The notes beneath the pieces were generated by a model. That model had not been told where the DNA came from and ran no database searches. It worked only from the letters and a program-made list of their open reading frames with translations. Positions 18,486 through 27,561 of a DNA stretch of 64,000 nt are shown here, one piece after another. The position numbers and the translations under genes were made by a program. The stretch lies in the NCBI GenBank assembly GCA_020634885.1, contig JACKAW010000003.1:248001-312000 (forward strand), in the 5' to 3' direction. Numbering within the stretch: the first letter of the stretch is position 1; each line of letters starts with the position of its first letter. This DNA is from Anaerolineales bacterium. GTDB lineage: Bacteria > Chloroflexota > Anaerolineae > Anaerolineales > Villigracilaceae.

Positions 18486-19386
18486 TTATTCCCTTCGCAG
18501 TCTGACGTTCAGCGACTGCGGGTCAACCAACTGAAAGGTTGCAGACGCCCAAGCGACCTTGCCATCTGTTTGAGCAAAGGAATCCAGCAGTCTGGTAAAC
18601 AACTGGTCCTTGATACCGCGATTTTTTTTAAAGTCCACTACGTAGCGGAGGGTGAATTCTATCCAATTGTCATTAGCTACCAGAAAAACCATCGGTTCGA
18701 TGATTGCATTTTCAACTGCATACTTGCGCGTCATTATCCCCCAGTTTTTTTTGGCGCTATCCGTATAGCCCCTACTATGTCGTTGGCGGCTACAAGAATC
18801 AGCTACCTCGCCAGATTATGATCACCGCCATACTTGATGGGCACGGTAATTTCGTCCCATACGAAAGGAAAGTCGGCCGAGTAATTGTATACAGGCCCTT
18901 GGCAAACGAAACTATTGGTAATTCGAACGATGCGCCCGGTATATTGATCCCCCTTTACCTGCTCACCGATTTCCATGATGGTTGTGCGCAGCATACCAAT
19001 ATCAATCACATCCCCCTTGATGCCACCCAACTGAACACGGTCGCCAATTGTGTAAAATTGGCCAAAGGACAGGGCGATCCATCCCGCCACGCTGGTAATT
19101 ACTTCCTGCAGAGCGAAGGCAATTCCCGCGCCTGCAACTCCCAACGCCACGGCAAGATTGCTTAACTGATTGCTGAAAATGCCGATGGTCAGGATGATGG
19201 ATGCAAGGTATCCAAGGAAGGTCAGGCCATGCCGAAAGCGGTACCGCGCCCCTTTGGATTCCAAACGGTTCGATGCAGTCGCTGAAAAAACCGAATGATC
19301 AGGTTGATGACAATGATCCCGACCACCGCGGCAACAATTTTGCCGACCATGGGATCATACAAAATTGTTTGTAAAAAATTATCCAT
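18486..19386 (-). pseudogene. MscS-type mechanosensitive channel, broken by two frameshifts and one stop
   Basis: Three reading frames together rebuild one small-conductance mechanosensitive channel. The start (MDNFLQTILYDPMVGKIV) and first helix are in one frame from 19386. From about 19260 the channel core is in a second frame (HGLTFLGYL ... AVALGVAGAGIAFALQEV, the pore helix). An in-frame TAG at 18803-18805 lies where CAG is expected, after GGDHNLAR. The C-terminal domain (NDNWIEFTLRYVVDFKK) is in a third frame up to 18486. Both frameshifts fall at GGGG runs and would be repaired by one added G each. Genuine decay or consensus error are both possible. An intact MscS gene lies just upstream. 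Confidence 0.8.
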
Positions 19387-19407
19387 AGATGCAGTCCTCT
19401 TGACGGG

Positions 19408-20970
19408 TTATTTCTTTTCCCTGTTCATCCTGATCTGGAATGGCGGCACTTGATAATCCTTTGGCAGATACTCGGAAGGGATTGTGGATGGATTCCCATC
19501 CCGCAGAGCGCCGTAATGAGGAGAAAGAATCTCAAAGCCTGCTTCATTGGAGAAATCCTGAATTTTCTGGTGCAGTTCAGAATAAATCAACGCCATCGTG
19601 TTGGGTTGGTCGGTATAAGCGTTTAATTCATAGCTGACATAAAAATCATCCAGGCTGGTTTGTAGAACGAAGGGACGCGGCTCGGTGAGAATGCCATTCG
19701 TCGCATGAGCCGCCCTGATTAGTGTCTCATGAATCAGCCGCCAGGAAATATCATACCCAAGAGTCACTGTTGTATGCAGAATCAGCCCGCGTTCTTGAGA
19801 TACGGCACTGTAGTTGATAATGTGACTTCCCATGACCATACCGTTGGGAATGGTGATTTCCACGTTTTTGATGGTTCGCACACGCGTGACAAGCAGTCCT
19901 TTATCAATGACATCCCCAACTGTGTTAGCGATTTGAACACGGTCACCCACGCGGAATGCCCGTGCATAAGTTAACACAACTCCTGCTACAATGTTGGAAA
20001 CAACAGAAGTTGATCCCAGTGAGAACAATACTCCAATAAATATCGAAATACCCTGGAACGCTGGTGAGGAGGAACCAGGCAGGTAGGGAAAGGCAACCAC
20101 GAGAGCCAGTGCAATGACCACAAACCGCACTAATTGGTATGTTGGCATGGCCCACTCGGCATGAAAGCTTGAAAAAGTGATTGTGCCTTTTTCGATCTCG
20201 AAAAAGACGAAACGAATGAGTTTCAAACCATAGTAGGTGGCAAAAATGATCACAACCAGATTCAACAGGCTGGGCAAATAGTTCACAAAACTTTGCCAGC
20301 CATTTCCGACCGTCTGAAAAATACTATCCAGGATGTTGGTAACGATGCCACGCGTCTGTGGGAACACGCTGAATACACCGGTCAGGTAGATGAGCATGAG
20401 AAGTATGTTGATGACGTAGCGGGTATATTTGTTTACACCCAACAGGAAGCCTGTAAGCTGGCTGGTCGTGAATACTTGCACCCGCTGGAATTTGAATCCT
20501 TTCAGACGATTGCCACGTTCCGCCTCAATACGGCGGGCAATGACAATAAAACTAGTCTTGATCCAGCCAAAGGCTTTGAACAGCAGGAGCGTTTCAAATG
20601 CAATCAGCGCAAGATCGAAGATAAAGATCACAACCGGCAGTCGAACAAAGGTATTGATGTCCGCCCAGCTCCTCATGAGGAATCCCGAGATATCTGGATT
20701 GCTGTCCAGGGTTTTCCACGCCCCCCACATGGCAAGGAGTATGATCAATGTCCGAAATATTTGTCGAATGCGAAGGTTGATCGACTCTAAATCTGAAAGC
20801 TTTAAACGTCGGATGACAATTCCGACAATGGGGGTACGGTTAAGCAAACTAACAACCCACTTGGAAATCAGCTGACTCAAAATCCAGCCTAATACCAATA
20901 TAAGCACTGAAAGTCCCAATATGACCCAGACGTTTTTTAGACTTTCTTGTAGAAGAATTGATAAGCTCAT
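19408..20970 (-). CDS. MscS-family mechanosensitive ion channel
   Basis: A 520-aa membrane channel that opens under membrane tension to release solutes. It has an N-terminal helix, several further helices (residues 60-300) and the MscS core. The pore-lining helix reads GVLFSLGSTSVVSNIVAGVVL and is followed by the beta domain AFRVGDRVQIANTVGDVIDKG and a C-terminal cytosolic vestibule. It is longer than E. coli MscS (286 aa), placing it in the medium-size MscS-like group with extra helices. It lies 21 bp upstream of the broken second MscS gene, so the pair probably formed an operon. Confidence 0.93.
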   Translation of the reverse strand: MSLSILLQESLKNVWVILGLSVLILVLGWILSQLISKWVVSLLNRTPIVGIVIRRLKLSDLESINLRIRQIFRTLIILLAMWGAWKTLDSNPDISGFLMRSWADINTFVRLPVVIFIFDLALIAFETLLLFKAFGWIKTSFIVIARRIEAERGNRLKGFKFQRVQVFTTSQLTGFLLGVNKYTRYVINILLMLIYLTGVFSVFPQTRGIVTNILDSIFQTVGNGWQSFVNYLPSLLNLVVIIFATYYGLKLIRFVFFEIEKGTITFSSFHAEWAMPTYQLVRFVVIALALVVAFPYLPGSSSPAFQGISIFIGVLFSLGSTSVVSNIVAGVVLTYARAFRVGDRVQIANTVGDVIDKGLLVTRVRTIKNVEITIPNGMVMGSHIINYSAVSQERGLILHTTVTLGYDISWRLIHETLIRAAHATNGILTEPRPFVLQTSLDDFYVSYELNAYTDQPNTMALIYSELHQKIQDFSNEAGFEILSPHYGALRDGNPSTIPSEYLPKDYQVPPFQIRMNREKK

Positions 20971-21046
20971 ATTCCAAGAACTCCTTTAACTTCGCAGCGC
21001 AACCAAGATAATCATGCCACGCGTTTCAATAAATCATTCTCCTTCC

Positions 21047-21418
21047 TCATGATTTCTTTTTTGATTGCATCTTGGGTAAAGGCGGATCTGTCCTGCGAAG
21101 TTCTTGCTCATGCTGTCGTCCAAGGGTGCTCTCGATCATATTAACTAACTTATCGGCGGCGCCATCAACGGCTTCGTCCAGGGTTGTTGCTTGATGTGTG
21201 ACAGCAATGGGCTGACGACCTTCGAGGCGGGCTTCGATCATGCAACGCATGTTGCCATAACCGTCCTTTTTGTCGCTGTTTTCATCGCTTAAGTGGACTT
21301 CCACTCGTGTGATGTGATCGCTGAAGCGACTTAGTATGTTCTCTATTCCGCCGCTGACTCGTGCAGCCAGCGCTTCGTGACCTTCGATGTTATGGTCGGT
21401 ATTGATCTGAATTTGCAT
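21047..21418 (-). CDS. Ribosome hibernation factor (HPF/RaiA, short type)
   Basis: A 123-aa protein of the HPF/RaiA (sigma-54 modulation) family, which binds the decoding centre of idle 30S subunits. It begins MQIQINTDHNIEGHEALAARV and keeps the beta-alpha-beta pattern (HITRVEVHLSDENSDKKDG, RCMIEARLEG). The C-terminal dimerisation domain of long HPF is missing; a basic tail (PKMQSKKKS) replaces it. It is the first of several translation- and RNA-related genes here (eRF1-like, RNB nuclease), supporting a dormancy or stress role. Confidence 0.9.
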   Translation of the reverse strand: MQIQINTDHNIEGHEALAARVSGGIENILSRFSDHITRVEVHLSDENSDKKDGYGNMRCMIEARLEGRQPIAVTHQATTLDEAVDGAADKLVNMIESTLGRQHEQELRRTDPPLPKMQSKKKS

Positions 21419-21452
21419 GGTAATCTCCTTTCGTGATTATGAATTATGCTGT

Positions 21453-21716
21453 TTAGACTAGAGACTCTGCCTCAGCCTCCATTAGATCCAGCCTTGAGTA
21501 ATAGTCACGAATCTCTTTCAGATGTGCCCAGGCGATTTTGCCGGTAAGCAAGGGATCATTCCCAGTCACATTCGTCTCGGGATCAATGGCTCCATGTTCA
21601 AGCTCCACCTCCAACCCACGTCGAAATTGTTCAAGATCGATTTGTAACCAATTAATTTTGAGTTGTTCTCCAATGGAACGCGCTTCATCCGTTGAAAATT
21701 GTTGTTTCTTGTTCAT
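21453..21716 (-). CDS. DUF5661 family protein
   Basis: An 87-aa soluble protein. The pattern FSTDEARSIGEQL, then EQFRRGLEVELEHGAIDP and the end GKIAWAHLKEIRDYYSRLDLME fits the DUF5661 family, whose members share the ELEHG and AHL-E--DYY-RL blocks. The biochemical role is unknown. It lies between hpf and an eRF1-like gene on the same strand with gaps of about 35 bp. Confidence 0.82.
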   Translation of the reverse strand: MNKKQQFSTDEARSIGEQLKINWLQIDLEQFRRGLEVELEHGAIDPETNVTGNDPLLTGKIAWAHLKEIRDYYSRLDLMEAEAESLV

Positions 21717-21753
21717 ATGATCCTCATTTTTTTCATCATTTCTCTTTCGCTCT

Positions 21754-22143
21754 TTAGGTCAAAAAAAATTCCCGAACTTTGGCAGCGATCTGGTTATCTG
21801 TCATAATGTCCATGGTTTCAATCTTAACGATACGTTCCTTAAGCCCCTCATTTTCCAGGCGTTTTGCAAGTTCGCCTTTCGCCTCACCGGGACCGAAAAT
21901 TTGGATTGTCTCTGCATCACGAATATGAGCGATGACATCGTCAAAGTATTTACCAAGTTGTGAGTCAAGTCGTTTGCCACGAATAGCCTCCGTCGTTTGC
22001 AGCCCATCCTTTCTTGAGCCACCCTCGAACCGGATCTGTTTTTCTGCATCTGACTTTATTCGGGTAATATGCTCCCCTTGGTCTGTAAGCACCACAATAA
22101 CCGCTTCTCGATGGTCAATCCACAAACCTATTTCCTTTTTCAT
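21754..22143 (-). CDS. eRF1-domain-like hypothetical protein
   Basis: A 129-aa protein starting MKKEIGLWIDHREAVIVVL and containing AETIQIFGPGEAKGELAKRL near the C-terminus. The pattern resembles stand-alone domains related to archaeal/eukaryotic release factor eRF1 and host-attachment-type proteins; relatives are usually annotated as hypothetical. AAGGAGAT lies before the ATG at 22143. The RNB nuclease stop lies 10 bp upstream, so the two are probably cotranscribed. A link to stalled-ribosome handling is inference from the context only. Confidence 0.75.
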   Translation of the reverse strand: MKKEIGLWIDHREAVIVVLTDQGEHITRIKSDAEKQIRFEGGSRKDGLQTTEAIRGKRLDSQLGKYFDDVIAHIRDAETIQIFGPGEAKGELAKRLENEGLKERIVKIETMDIMTDNQIAAKVREFFLT

Positions 22144-22153
22144 GCGAATCTCC

Positions 22154-23638
22154 TTATTTATGTCTGGGTGAATTGATCTTTCTGAAATCAATAAATCCCT
22201 GCTGCACATCCACCAATATCAACTGCACTCTGATCTGGTCGCCAACATCTACACCCTCGAGCCCTTCTTCAAGTTTGCCTTCCACAGGGATCGATAATAG
22301 GCGGACCCATGTTCCCTTTTCAGAAGCACCGGTGACGATCGAATCGAACGTTTCTCCGATTCTGGATTCAAGCATGAGGGCAGCTGCGGATTTTTCAACG
22401 CGCCGTTCCACCTTTGTAGCGATATCTTCTGCTTCGGTGCAATGAGCCGCCAATTCATCCAATTCATCTTTACGATAAGGGATTGGCTTTCCTTCTAGAA
22501 CAGCTTTCAAGAGGCGCTGGGTAAGCAAATCAGGATAACGGCGATTCGGAGCCGTGGAGTGGGCGTAGTCTTTAACTGCAAGCCCAAAATGTCCCGGGGC
22601 GGTTTCATTGGAAGACTCGGCTACATATTCGCCAGAGCCTAGAAGTTTGATAACAGCCAGGGACAAGTCTGAGAAGCGCATCTGATCCGCTGCTTTGGCA
22701 TGGATGAGGAATTCCTCCAACGCTTTTGAATCTGGTTCATAGGGAAGTTCGTACTGATGATTCTCAGCAATTTCGACGATACGATCCCAGCGTTTCGGTG
22801 CGCGCACTACACGACGGATGGAGGGGAATCCATTTTCGGAGAGGTAGCGCGCCGTAATGCCATTCGCCGCGATCATGAAATCTTCAATGAGTTCCTTTGC
22901 GCGATTCTTTTCCTCAATTTCAAGAGTTTTGATCTGATCGTCATCAAATATTGGTTTCGCTTCAATGGTTTCCAATGTGAGCGCCCCGTGAACATGGCGA
23001 AGTTTCTTTAGGCTTTGGGCAGCCTTATCCTGCAAGAGCAGGTTGTCCGCCAACCCTGGAATGGAAGAGACTGCTTCAGGCACGATGCCGTTTCCCTCCA
23101 GCCATGGCGCAATATTGTTATACGCCAGCTTGGCATGATTGCAGACCCTTGCCCGATAGATACTGGAGTTCAGGAGTGACCCATCTGCACCAAGTTCCAT
23201 TTCAATCACAAGTGCCATACGTTCTTCATTGAGTTTAAGGGAAGTTAGATCTGCAGAAAGCAAGTCAGGGATCATTGGGAAAATTCTGGCAGCGGTATAC
23301 ACAGAGGTGGTATTGTGCCGGGCATGTTTATCTAATGCGGTTCCTTTGCGAACGAGCGAATCCACATCTGCAATGGCAACCATGACCTTAATTTTGCCGT
23401 CGGGCATTGCCTGTGCAACGGTCAGTTGGTCCAGATCAAGGGAATCATCGTTATCAATGGAAGCCCATAATAGGTTGTGCATATCGCGAACATCAGGAGC
23501 ATCGTTAATGGGGGATTGAAGCCTCTTGAGTTCCGAAAGGACTTCGCTCGAAAAATCAGGCAGCAATCCCCGCTCGAGCATCACCCGGTGAGCAATGCTC
23601 TGCAAAATAGCGCGATGATGTTTTTTATTTGTATCCAC
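22154..23638 (-). CDS. RNB-domain exoribonuclease (RNase II/R family)
   Basis: A 494-aa 3'-5' exoribonuclease of the RNase II/R superfamily. The catalytic RNB domain starts near residue 50 with IDNDDSLDLDQL, giving the metal-binding Asp cluster, and later shows DYAHSTAPNRRYPDLLTQRLL, the conserved block near its end. An S1-like beta domain closes the chain (ASEKGTWVRLLSIPVEGKLEEG). It lacks the long N-terminal cold-shock domains of RNase R, so it is a short form. The start is GTG, supported by AAGGAG about 6 nt upstream. It heads the group with the eRF1-like, DUF5661 and hpf genes. Confidence 0.92.
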   Translation of the reverse strand: MDTNKKHHRAILQSIAHRVMLERGLLPDFSSEVLSELKRLQSPINDAPDVRDMHNLLWASIDNDDSLDLDQLTVAQAMPDGKIKVMVAIADVDSLVRKGTALDKHARHNTTSVYTAARIFPMIPDLLSADLTSLKLNEERMALVIEMELGADGSLLNSSIYRARVCNHAKLAYNNIAPWLEGNGIVPEAVSSIPGLADNLLLQDKAAQSLKKLRHVHGALTLETIEAKPIFDDDQIKTLEIEEKNRAKELIEDFMIAANGITARYLSENGFPSIRRVVRAPKRWDRIVEIAENHQYELPYEPDSKALEEFLIHAKAADQMRFSDLSLAVIKLLGSGEYVAESSNETAPGHFGLAVKDYAHSTAPNRRYPDLLTQRLLKAVLEGKPIPYRKDELDELAAHCTEAEDIATKVERRVEKSAAALMLESRIGETFDSIVTGASEKGTWVRLLSIPVEGKLEEGLEGVDVGDQIRVQLILVDVQQGFIDFRKINSPRHK

Positions 23639-23671
23639 AGAAACTCCTTCCCGATCATTGCCTTATATTTA

Positions 23672-24433
23672 TTACTGCGCTGTATAGCCGCCATCCACCA
23701 TTAATGCGTGACCAGTTATGAACGATGCCGCATCAGAACAAAGCCAGATCACTGCGTTGGCGACTTCCTCAGATGTACCCATGTGCTTCATGGGATGAAG
23801 ATTCGAAATCTGGGTATATAAGTCAGTGCCGATTTTCATGCCAGCTTTTTCCAGAAGCGGCGTATAAATGAAACCTGGGCAAACAGCATTGATGCGAATA
23901 TTCTGTGTGGCGTATTCCAATGCGGCGGTCTGGGTCAGGCCTATCAAACCATGCTTGGCTGCCACATAAGCGGACGCAGTGGCAAATCCCACTTTTCCCA
24001 ATATTGATGACATGTTGACAATTACGCCGCTGCCCTGTTTCTGCATGATCTCAAGTTCATATTTCATACACAACCATGCACCTGTAAGATTCACATCGAT
24101 GACCGCACGCCAATCCTCTTCCCGATAATCACCAGTGGTCATAGCTGGACCACCGATGCCTGCGTTGTTACAGGCGTAATCCAATCTGCCATAGGTTTTA
24201 AGCGCCATTGTCATGATCGAGTTAACATCCACTGACTTTGCGACATCACTCAGAACAAATACAGCTTCGCCTTTGGCGTCTTTGATCATGCGGACGGTTT
24301 CCTCTCCGCCTGCCACTGCAATATCTGCGACGATAACCTTTGCGCCCTCCTTCGCAAACGCCAATGCGCACGCCTGACCAATCCCTGAACCTGCCCCTGT
24401 GACAACTGCTACTTTATCTCTAAATGTATTCAA
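23672..24433 (-). CDS. Classical SDR oxidoreductase
   Basis: A 253-aa NAD(P)-dependent short-chain dehydrogenase. It has the TGAGSGIG coenzyme loop, CNNAG, the catalytic Ser (NMSSILG) and the Tyr-x3-Lys pair (SAYVAAKHG), and ends HALMVDGGYTAQ, as in FabG-like or glucose dehydrogenase-like members. AGGAG followed 7 nt later by TTG selects the TTG start at 24433; a longer frame to 24466 lacks such a site. An Asp after the second strand (IVADIA) favours NAD over NADP. The substrate cannot be inferred. Confidence 0.9.
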   Translation of the reverse strand: MNTFRDKVAVVTGAGSGIGQACALAFAKEGAKVIVADIAVAGGEETVRMIKDAKGEAVFVLSDVAKSVDVNSIMTMALKTYGRLDYACNNAGIGGPAMTTGDYREEDWRAVIDVNLTGAWLCMKYELEIMQKQGSGVIVNMSSILGKVGFATASAYVAAKHGLIGLTQTAALEYATQNIRINAVCPGFIYTPLLEKAGMKIGTDLYTQISNLHPMKHMGTSEEVANAVIWLCSDAASFITGHALMVDGGYTAQ

Positions 24434-24657
24434 TATAAATCTCCTGTCAAATTCGGCTGCTCTCAATGATTATCTAATCCATAAAGGACAGAATGTGTCA
24501 AAATGGTCATTAGGATTCTGTGTATAACTGAGCACAAAATTATTGAGAAATATTCTGGTTGTTATTACCAACAGGTAAAGGACAGCCCTAATAATGGCGG
24601 CTGAACTCGCTCACGGTACGCAAAAAACTGATCACATCATTGCGACCCGGTGCTCCT

Positions 24658-26136
24658 TCAATCAACATGTAGTTCGATCACCTGGCGGAAGTGGAAGCCA
24701 TAAATTGCGAATGTAATCGCTAATGGGAATAGACGTGGACGCCGAAACAAGGTCCAGAAAAAGAGCCGCCAGTAGTGAACACGCTCAGCGCCGCGAATCC
24801 CCAATTGATAGATGGAGCGCCATAACGCAAGAACATATTGGGGCTCAAATTGAATTCGGATCTTGGGCGGCTGATACTCACGAAGAAAAGTTCGAATGCG
24901 TTCGTAATAATATTTCGGCGTGTAAATATGACTGAGGATCTTGCGATAGCCGTCCTTCAATGGCTCAATGCCCATTCTGGGAATGATGTTCGTAGAACCG
25001 TCCACGTTATCCCCTGAAAATTGATCGACCAAGCGACCTTCTTTTTTCATACGTTCATAAAGGCGCGTTCCAAGGGGGGCTTGCAGCAGTCCGACCATGG
25101 CGGTCACGATCCCGCTCCTTTGAATGAAATCAATTTGCTGTTGAAAGATCGAAGGGGTATCATGATCAAACCCGACAATGAAACCACCCTGCACTTGAAA
25201 ACCTGCACGTTGAAGTCGCTTGACACTCTCGACCAGATCGCGGTTTTTGTTTTGGCTTTTACTGCATTCAGTCAGGCTATCTTCATTGGGTGTCTCGATG
25301 CCCACAAAGACCGTATCAAACCCGGCTTGAGTCATGAGGCGCATTAACTCTGGATCGTCCGCCAGATTAATGGATGCTTCCGTACTGAACGGCATACCAA
25401 TTTTATCCTTGCGCCATTCAATCAGGACGGGCAATACCTTGGTCTTGATATGTTTCTTGTTACCGATAAAGTTATCATCCACAAAAAAGATACTCTTACG
25501 CCAGCCTAAGGCATAAAGACCATCCAACTCGGCGATGATCTGCGTGGCAGTCTTTGTACGCGGGTAGTGCCCCAACAATGTGGTTATATTGCAAAAGTCG
25601 CAATTGAACGGGCAACCGCGCGAGAACTGAATACTGATCGTGTCGTAATGCTTGAGATTTGCCAACTCCCAAAGTGGGACTGGAGTTTGGCGGATGTCAG
25701 GAAATTCTTCAGAGGAGTAAACGCGTCGAGCCTGACCCTGTGCCAGGTCCAGCAAGAACGGCTTTAGCGTCTCCTCAGCCTCGTTCAAGACAAAGTAATC
25801 CACATCCGGAAATTGCTCATGCTCCATCGTGAAAAGCGGACCACCTGCGACAACTTTCACTCCTGCTGCTTTACATCGTTTGAGAACAGTTCGCACTGAT
25901 TCGCGCTGCACGACCATGGCGCTGATGAAAACATAATCTGCCCATTTCAAATCGTTATCTTTAATGTCAGTGACGTTGAGATCAATCAGGCGCTTGTTCC
26001 ATTCGGGAAGCAGCATGGCTGCAACGGTCAGCAAACCGAGCGGAGGCGCTCCGGCCTTTTTCCGAACGAACTTGAGCGCATGTTTGAAACTCCAGAAGGT
26101 ATCAGGGAATTCAGGGTAAACAAGCAAAATGTTCAT
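24658..26136 (-). CDS. B12-binding radical SAM protein (DUF4070 type)
   Basis: A 492-aa class B radical SAM enzyme. The N-terminal third (1-140) is a cobalamin-binding Rossmann domain (MNILLVYPEFPDTFWSFKHA ... KVVAGGPLFT) without the base-off DxHxxG. The radical SAM cluster motif is C175-x3-C179-x2-C182 (SRGCPFNCDFC). The C-terminal 150 residues match the DUF4070 extension of this subgroup, whose better-known relatives include the hopanoid methylase HpnP group. It could methylate an unactivated carbon of a lipid or cofactor; no hopanoid genes are visible. A small zinc-ribbon gene precedes it by 19 bp. Confidence 0.88.
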   Translation of the reverse strand: MNILLVYPEFPDTFWSFKHALKFVRKKAGAPPLGLLTVAAMLLPEWNKRLIDLNVTDIKDNDLKWADYVFISAMVVQRESVRTVLKRCKAAGVKVVAGGPLFTMEHEQFPDVDYFVLNEAEETLKPFLLDLAQGQARRVYSSEEFPDIRQTPVPLWELANLKHYDTISIQFSRGCPFNCDFCNITTLLGHYPRTKTATQIIAELDGLYALGWRKSIFFVDDNFIGNKKHIKTKVLPVLIEWRKDKIGMPFSTEASINLADDPELMRLMTQAGFDTVFVGIETPNEDSLTECSKSQNKNRDLVESVKRLQRAGFQVQGGFIVGFDHDTPSIFQQQIDFIQRSGIVTAMVGLLQAPLGTRLYERMKKEGRLVDQFSGDNVDGSTNIIPRMGIEPLKDGYRKILSHIYTPKYYYERIRTFLREYQPPKIRIQFEPQYVLALWRSIYQLGIRGAERVHYWRLFFWTLFRRPRLFPLAITFAIYGFHFRQVIELHVD

Positions 26137-26155
26137 TGTTCACTCTCTTTTTCTT

Positions 26156-26371
26156 TCACTCTTTTGGTAATCTTCGAAACCATTTCAGAATTTTCGCCAG
26201 AGGGGTATTCTGCTCCCTTAATTGAGCTGTAATTTGCCAATAGGTAATTCTTTCCCCACATTCACAAATCAGGGATTGCGTATCAGAACCTTTCCCTTTG
26301 GCCGCATCATCAATGATCGATTTGCCCGATATTTTTCGATGGCAAGATGGACATATGATCTGGTTTTCCAT
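26156..26371 (-). CDS. Small zinc-ribbon protein
   Basis: A 71-aa protein with CPSC at 8-11 and CECG at 36-39, a classic four-Cys ribbon, followed by a basic amphipathic tail (AKILKWFRRLPKE). AAAGGAGCG lies upstream of the ATG. It is placed directly before the radical SAM gene and may be cotranscribed with it. Such ribbons often bind RNA or partner proteins; the role is unknown. Confidence 0.75.
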   Translation of the reverse strand: MENQIICPSCHRKISGKSIIDDAAKGKGSDTQSLICECGERITYWQITAQLREQNTPLAKILKWFRRLPKE

Positions 26372-26451
26372 AATTCGCTCCTTTCCTTTATTGCGGGAAA
26401 ATACAAGACTGACACTTATTCACTGAAATTTAAGGTCTCTTCGCCAAGAGG

Positions 26452-27288
26452 TTATTTGTTATTAACTTTTTCATTCGTCATGTTGACCGGCAGACTCCCA
26501 AGCAAAAGGGTTGGGTTAATGCCGTGTTCGGTGACGATGATCTTGGCATTATCACGCAGGGAGTTTTCGATCATTTCCAGTTTTTTCAATTCTTGAGCAT
26601 TGCCGACGAAGTATTTTTCAGCGGCTTCGTTGACCAGCCGGATGGCTTCGGCTTTGCCCTGGGCAACTTGAATAACCGCTTCGCGTTCTCCCTCGGCGCG
26701 CTGGATGATGGCCAACTTTTGCTGTTGAGCCGCTTCGAACTCGCCCGTCGCCAGCAGTTTCATGGAACGGCGCTCTTGCTCGGCGGTCTTCTGTTTGTGC
26801 ATAGCCTTCTTGATATCATCAGGTGGATCGATCAATCGGATCTCCACCTTACTGACCGTCAGCCCCCATTCCACAGCAAAAGTGTTCAGAATCCGTTGTA
26901 AATTGTTGGCGATTTTTTCACGAGCCACAAGGCTCTCGTCCAGAGATAGTTCGCCAAACTCCTGGCGCAGATTGGTCATTGCCAATTGAATGACAGCCCG
27001 CTTCCAATTGTCGATATTATAGAACGTGCGTTTGATCCCTTCTTCATCGACAGTAGGACGCACCCACATAACCCCATCCACTGTAATTTCGACATTGTCT
27101 TTTGTAATAACAGGTTGAGGCTCAATATCCATTGTGTGTTCACGAACATCGCGCACCCGAATGATATGAACGAGTGGGATTTGCAGCCCCAGTCCGGGCA
27201 TTACAAATCGATTGTATTTCCCCAAGGTTTCCTGAATCCCCCGTTCGTAAGGTCGTAAGGTGTAGATAAAGCCATAAATGGTTCTCAT
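26452..27288 (-). CDS. SPFH/band 7 (stomatin-like) protein
   Basis: A 278-aa member of the SPFH (stomatin, prohibitin, flotillin, HflK/C) family that organises membrane microdomains or controls proteolysis. The SPFH domain covers about residues 15-170 (RGIQETLGKYNRFVMPGLGLQIP ... TKDNVEITVDGVMWVRP). A charged coiled coil follows (about 170-240, AEQERRSMKLLATGEFEAAQQQK). The N-terminus lacks a clear long transmembrane helix. ATG at 27288 (MRTIYGFIY) is preferred to one 8 codons upstream. No NfeD partner is adjacent. Confidence 0.9.
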   Translation of the reverse strand: MRTIYGFIYTLRPYERGIQETLGKYNRFVMPGLGLQIPLVHIIRVRDVREHTMDIEPQPVITKDNVEITVDGVMWVRPTVDEEGIKRTFYNIDNWKRAVIQLAMTNLRQEFGELSLDESLVAREKIANNLQRILNTFAVEWGLTVSKVEIRLIDPPDDIKKAMHKQKTAEQERRSMKLLATGEFEAAQQQKLAIIQRAEGEREAVIQVAQGKAEAIRLVNEAAEKYFVGNAQELKKLEMIENSLRDNAKIIVTEHGINPTLLLGSLPVNMTNEKVNNK

Positions 27289-27330
27289 TTGAACTCCATT
27301 TCGTTGTCTCAAAACCAGTACCGGTGCAGA

Positions 27331-27504
27331 TCAATGTTTCTTTTTCTTCTTATTCCAGCTGCCAGATACCTTAACATTATCGTTTTGTACCGGCGCGCCT
27401 TTGTCTTTCACCAGAGCTTGCACCGGTGAATTACTACTTGTATTGGCAGTGACGGTTTGCTTGTTCTTTTTAGGCTTACGTTTACTTGTACCTTTGCGTC
27501 CCAT
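27331..27504 (-). CDS. Small lysine-rich basic protein (57 aa)
   Basis: Found by translating the gap. GGAG is followed 6 nt later by ATG and a 57-aa frame that begins MGRKGTSKRKPKKNKQT and ends SGSWNKKKKKH. Both ends are strongly basic and the middle is neutral. It could bind nucleic acid, ribosomes or polyphosphate, but I recognise no family. It fills the space between the SPFH gene and the SLOG gene on the same strand. Confidence 0.65.
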   Translation of the reverse strand: MGRKGTSKRKPKKNKQTVTANTSSNSPVQALVKDKGAPVQNDNVKVSGSWNKKKKKH

Positions 27505-27561
27505 GATGTGCTCCTTTTTCTTTCCATGTTGGTGCTGAAGATAAACATTGCTCGTGATAGA

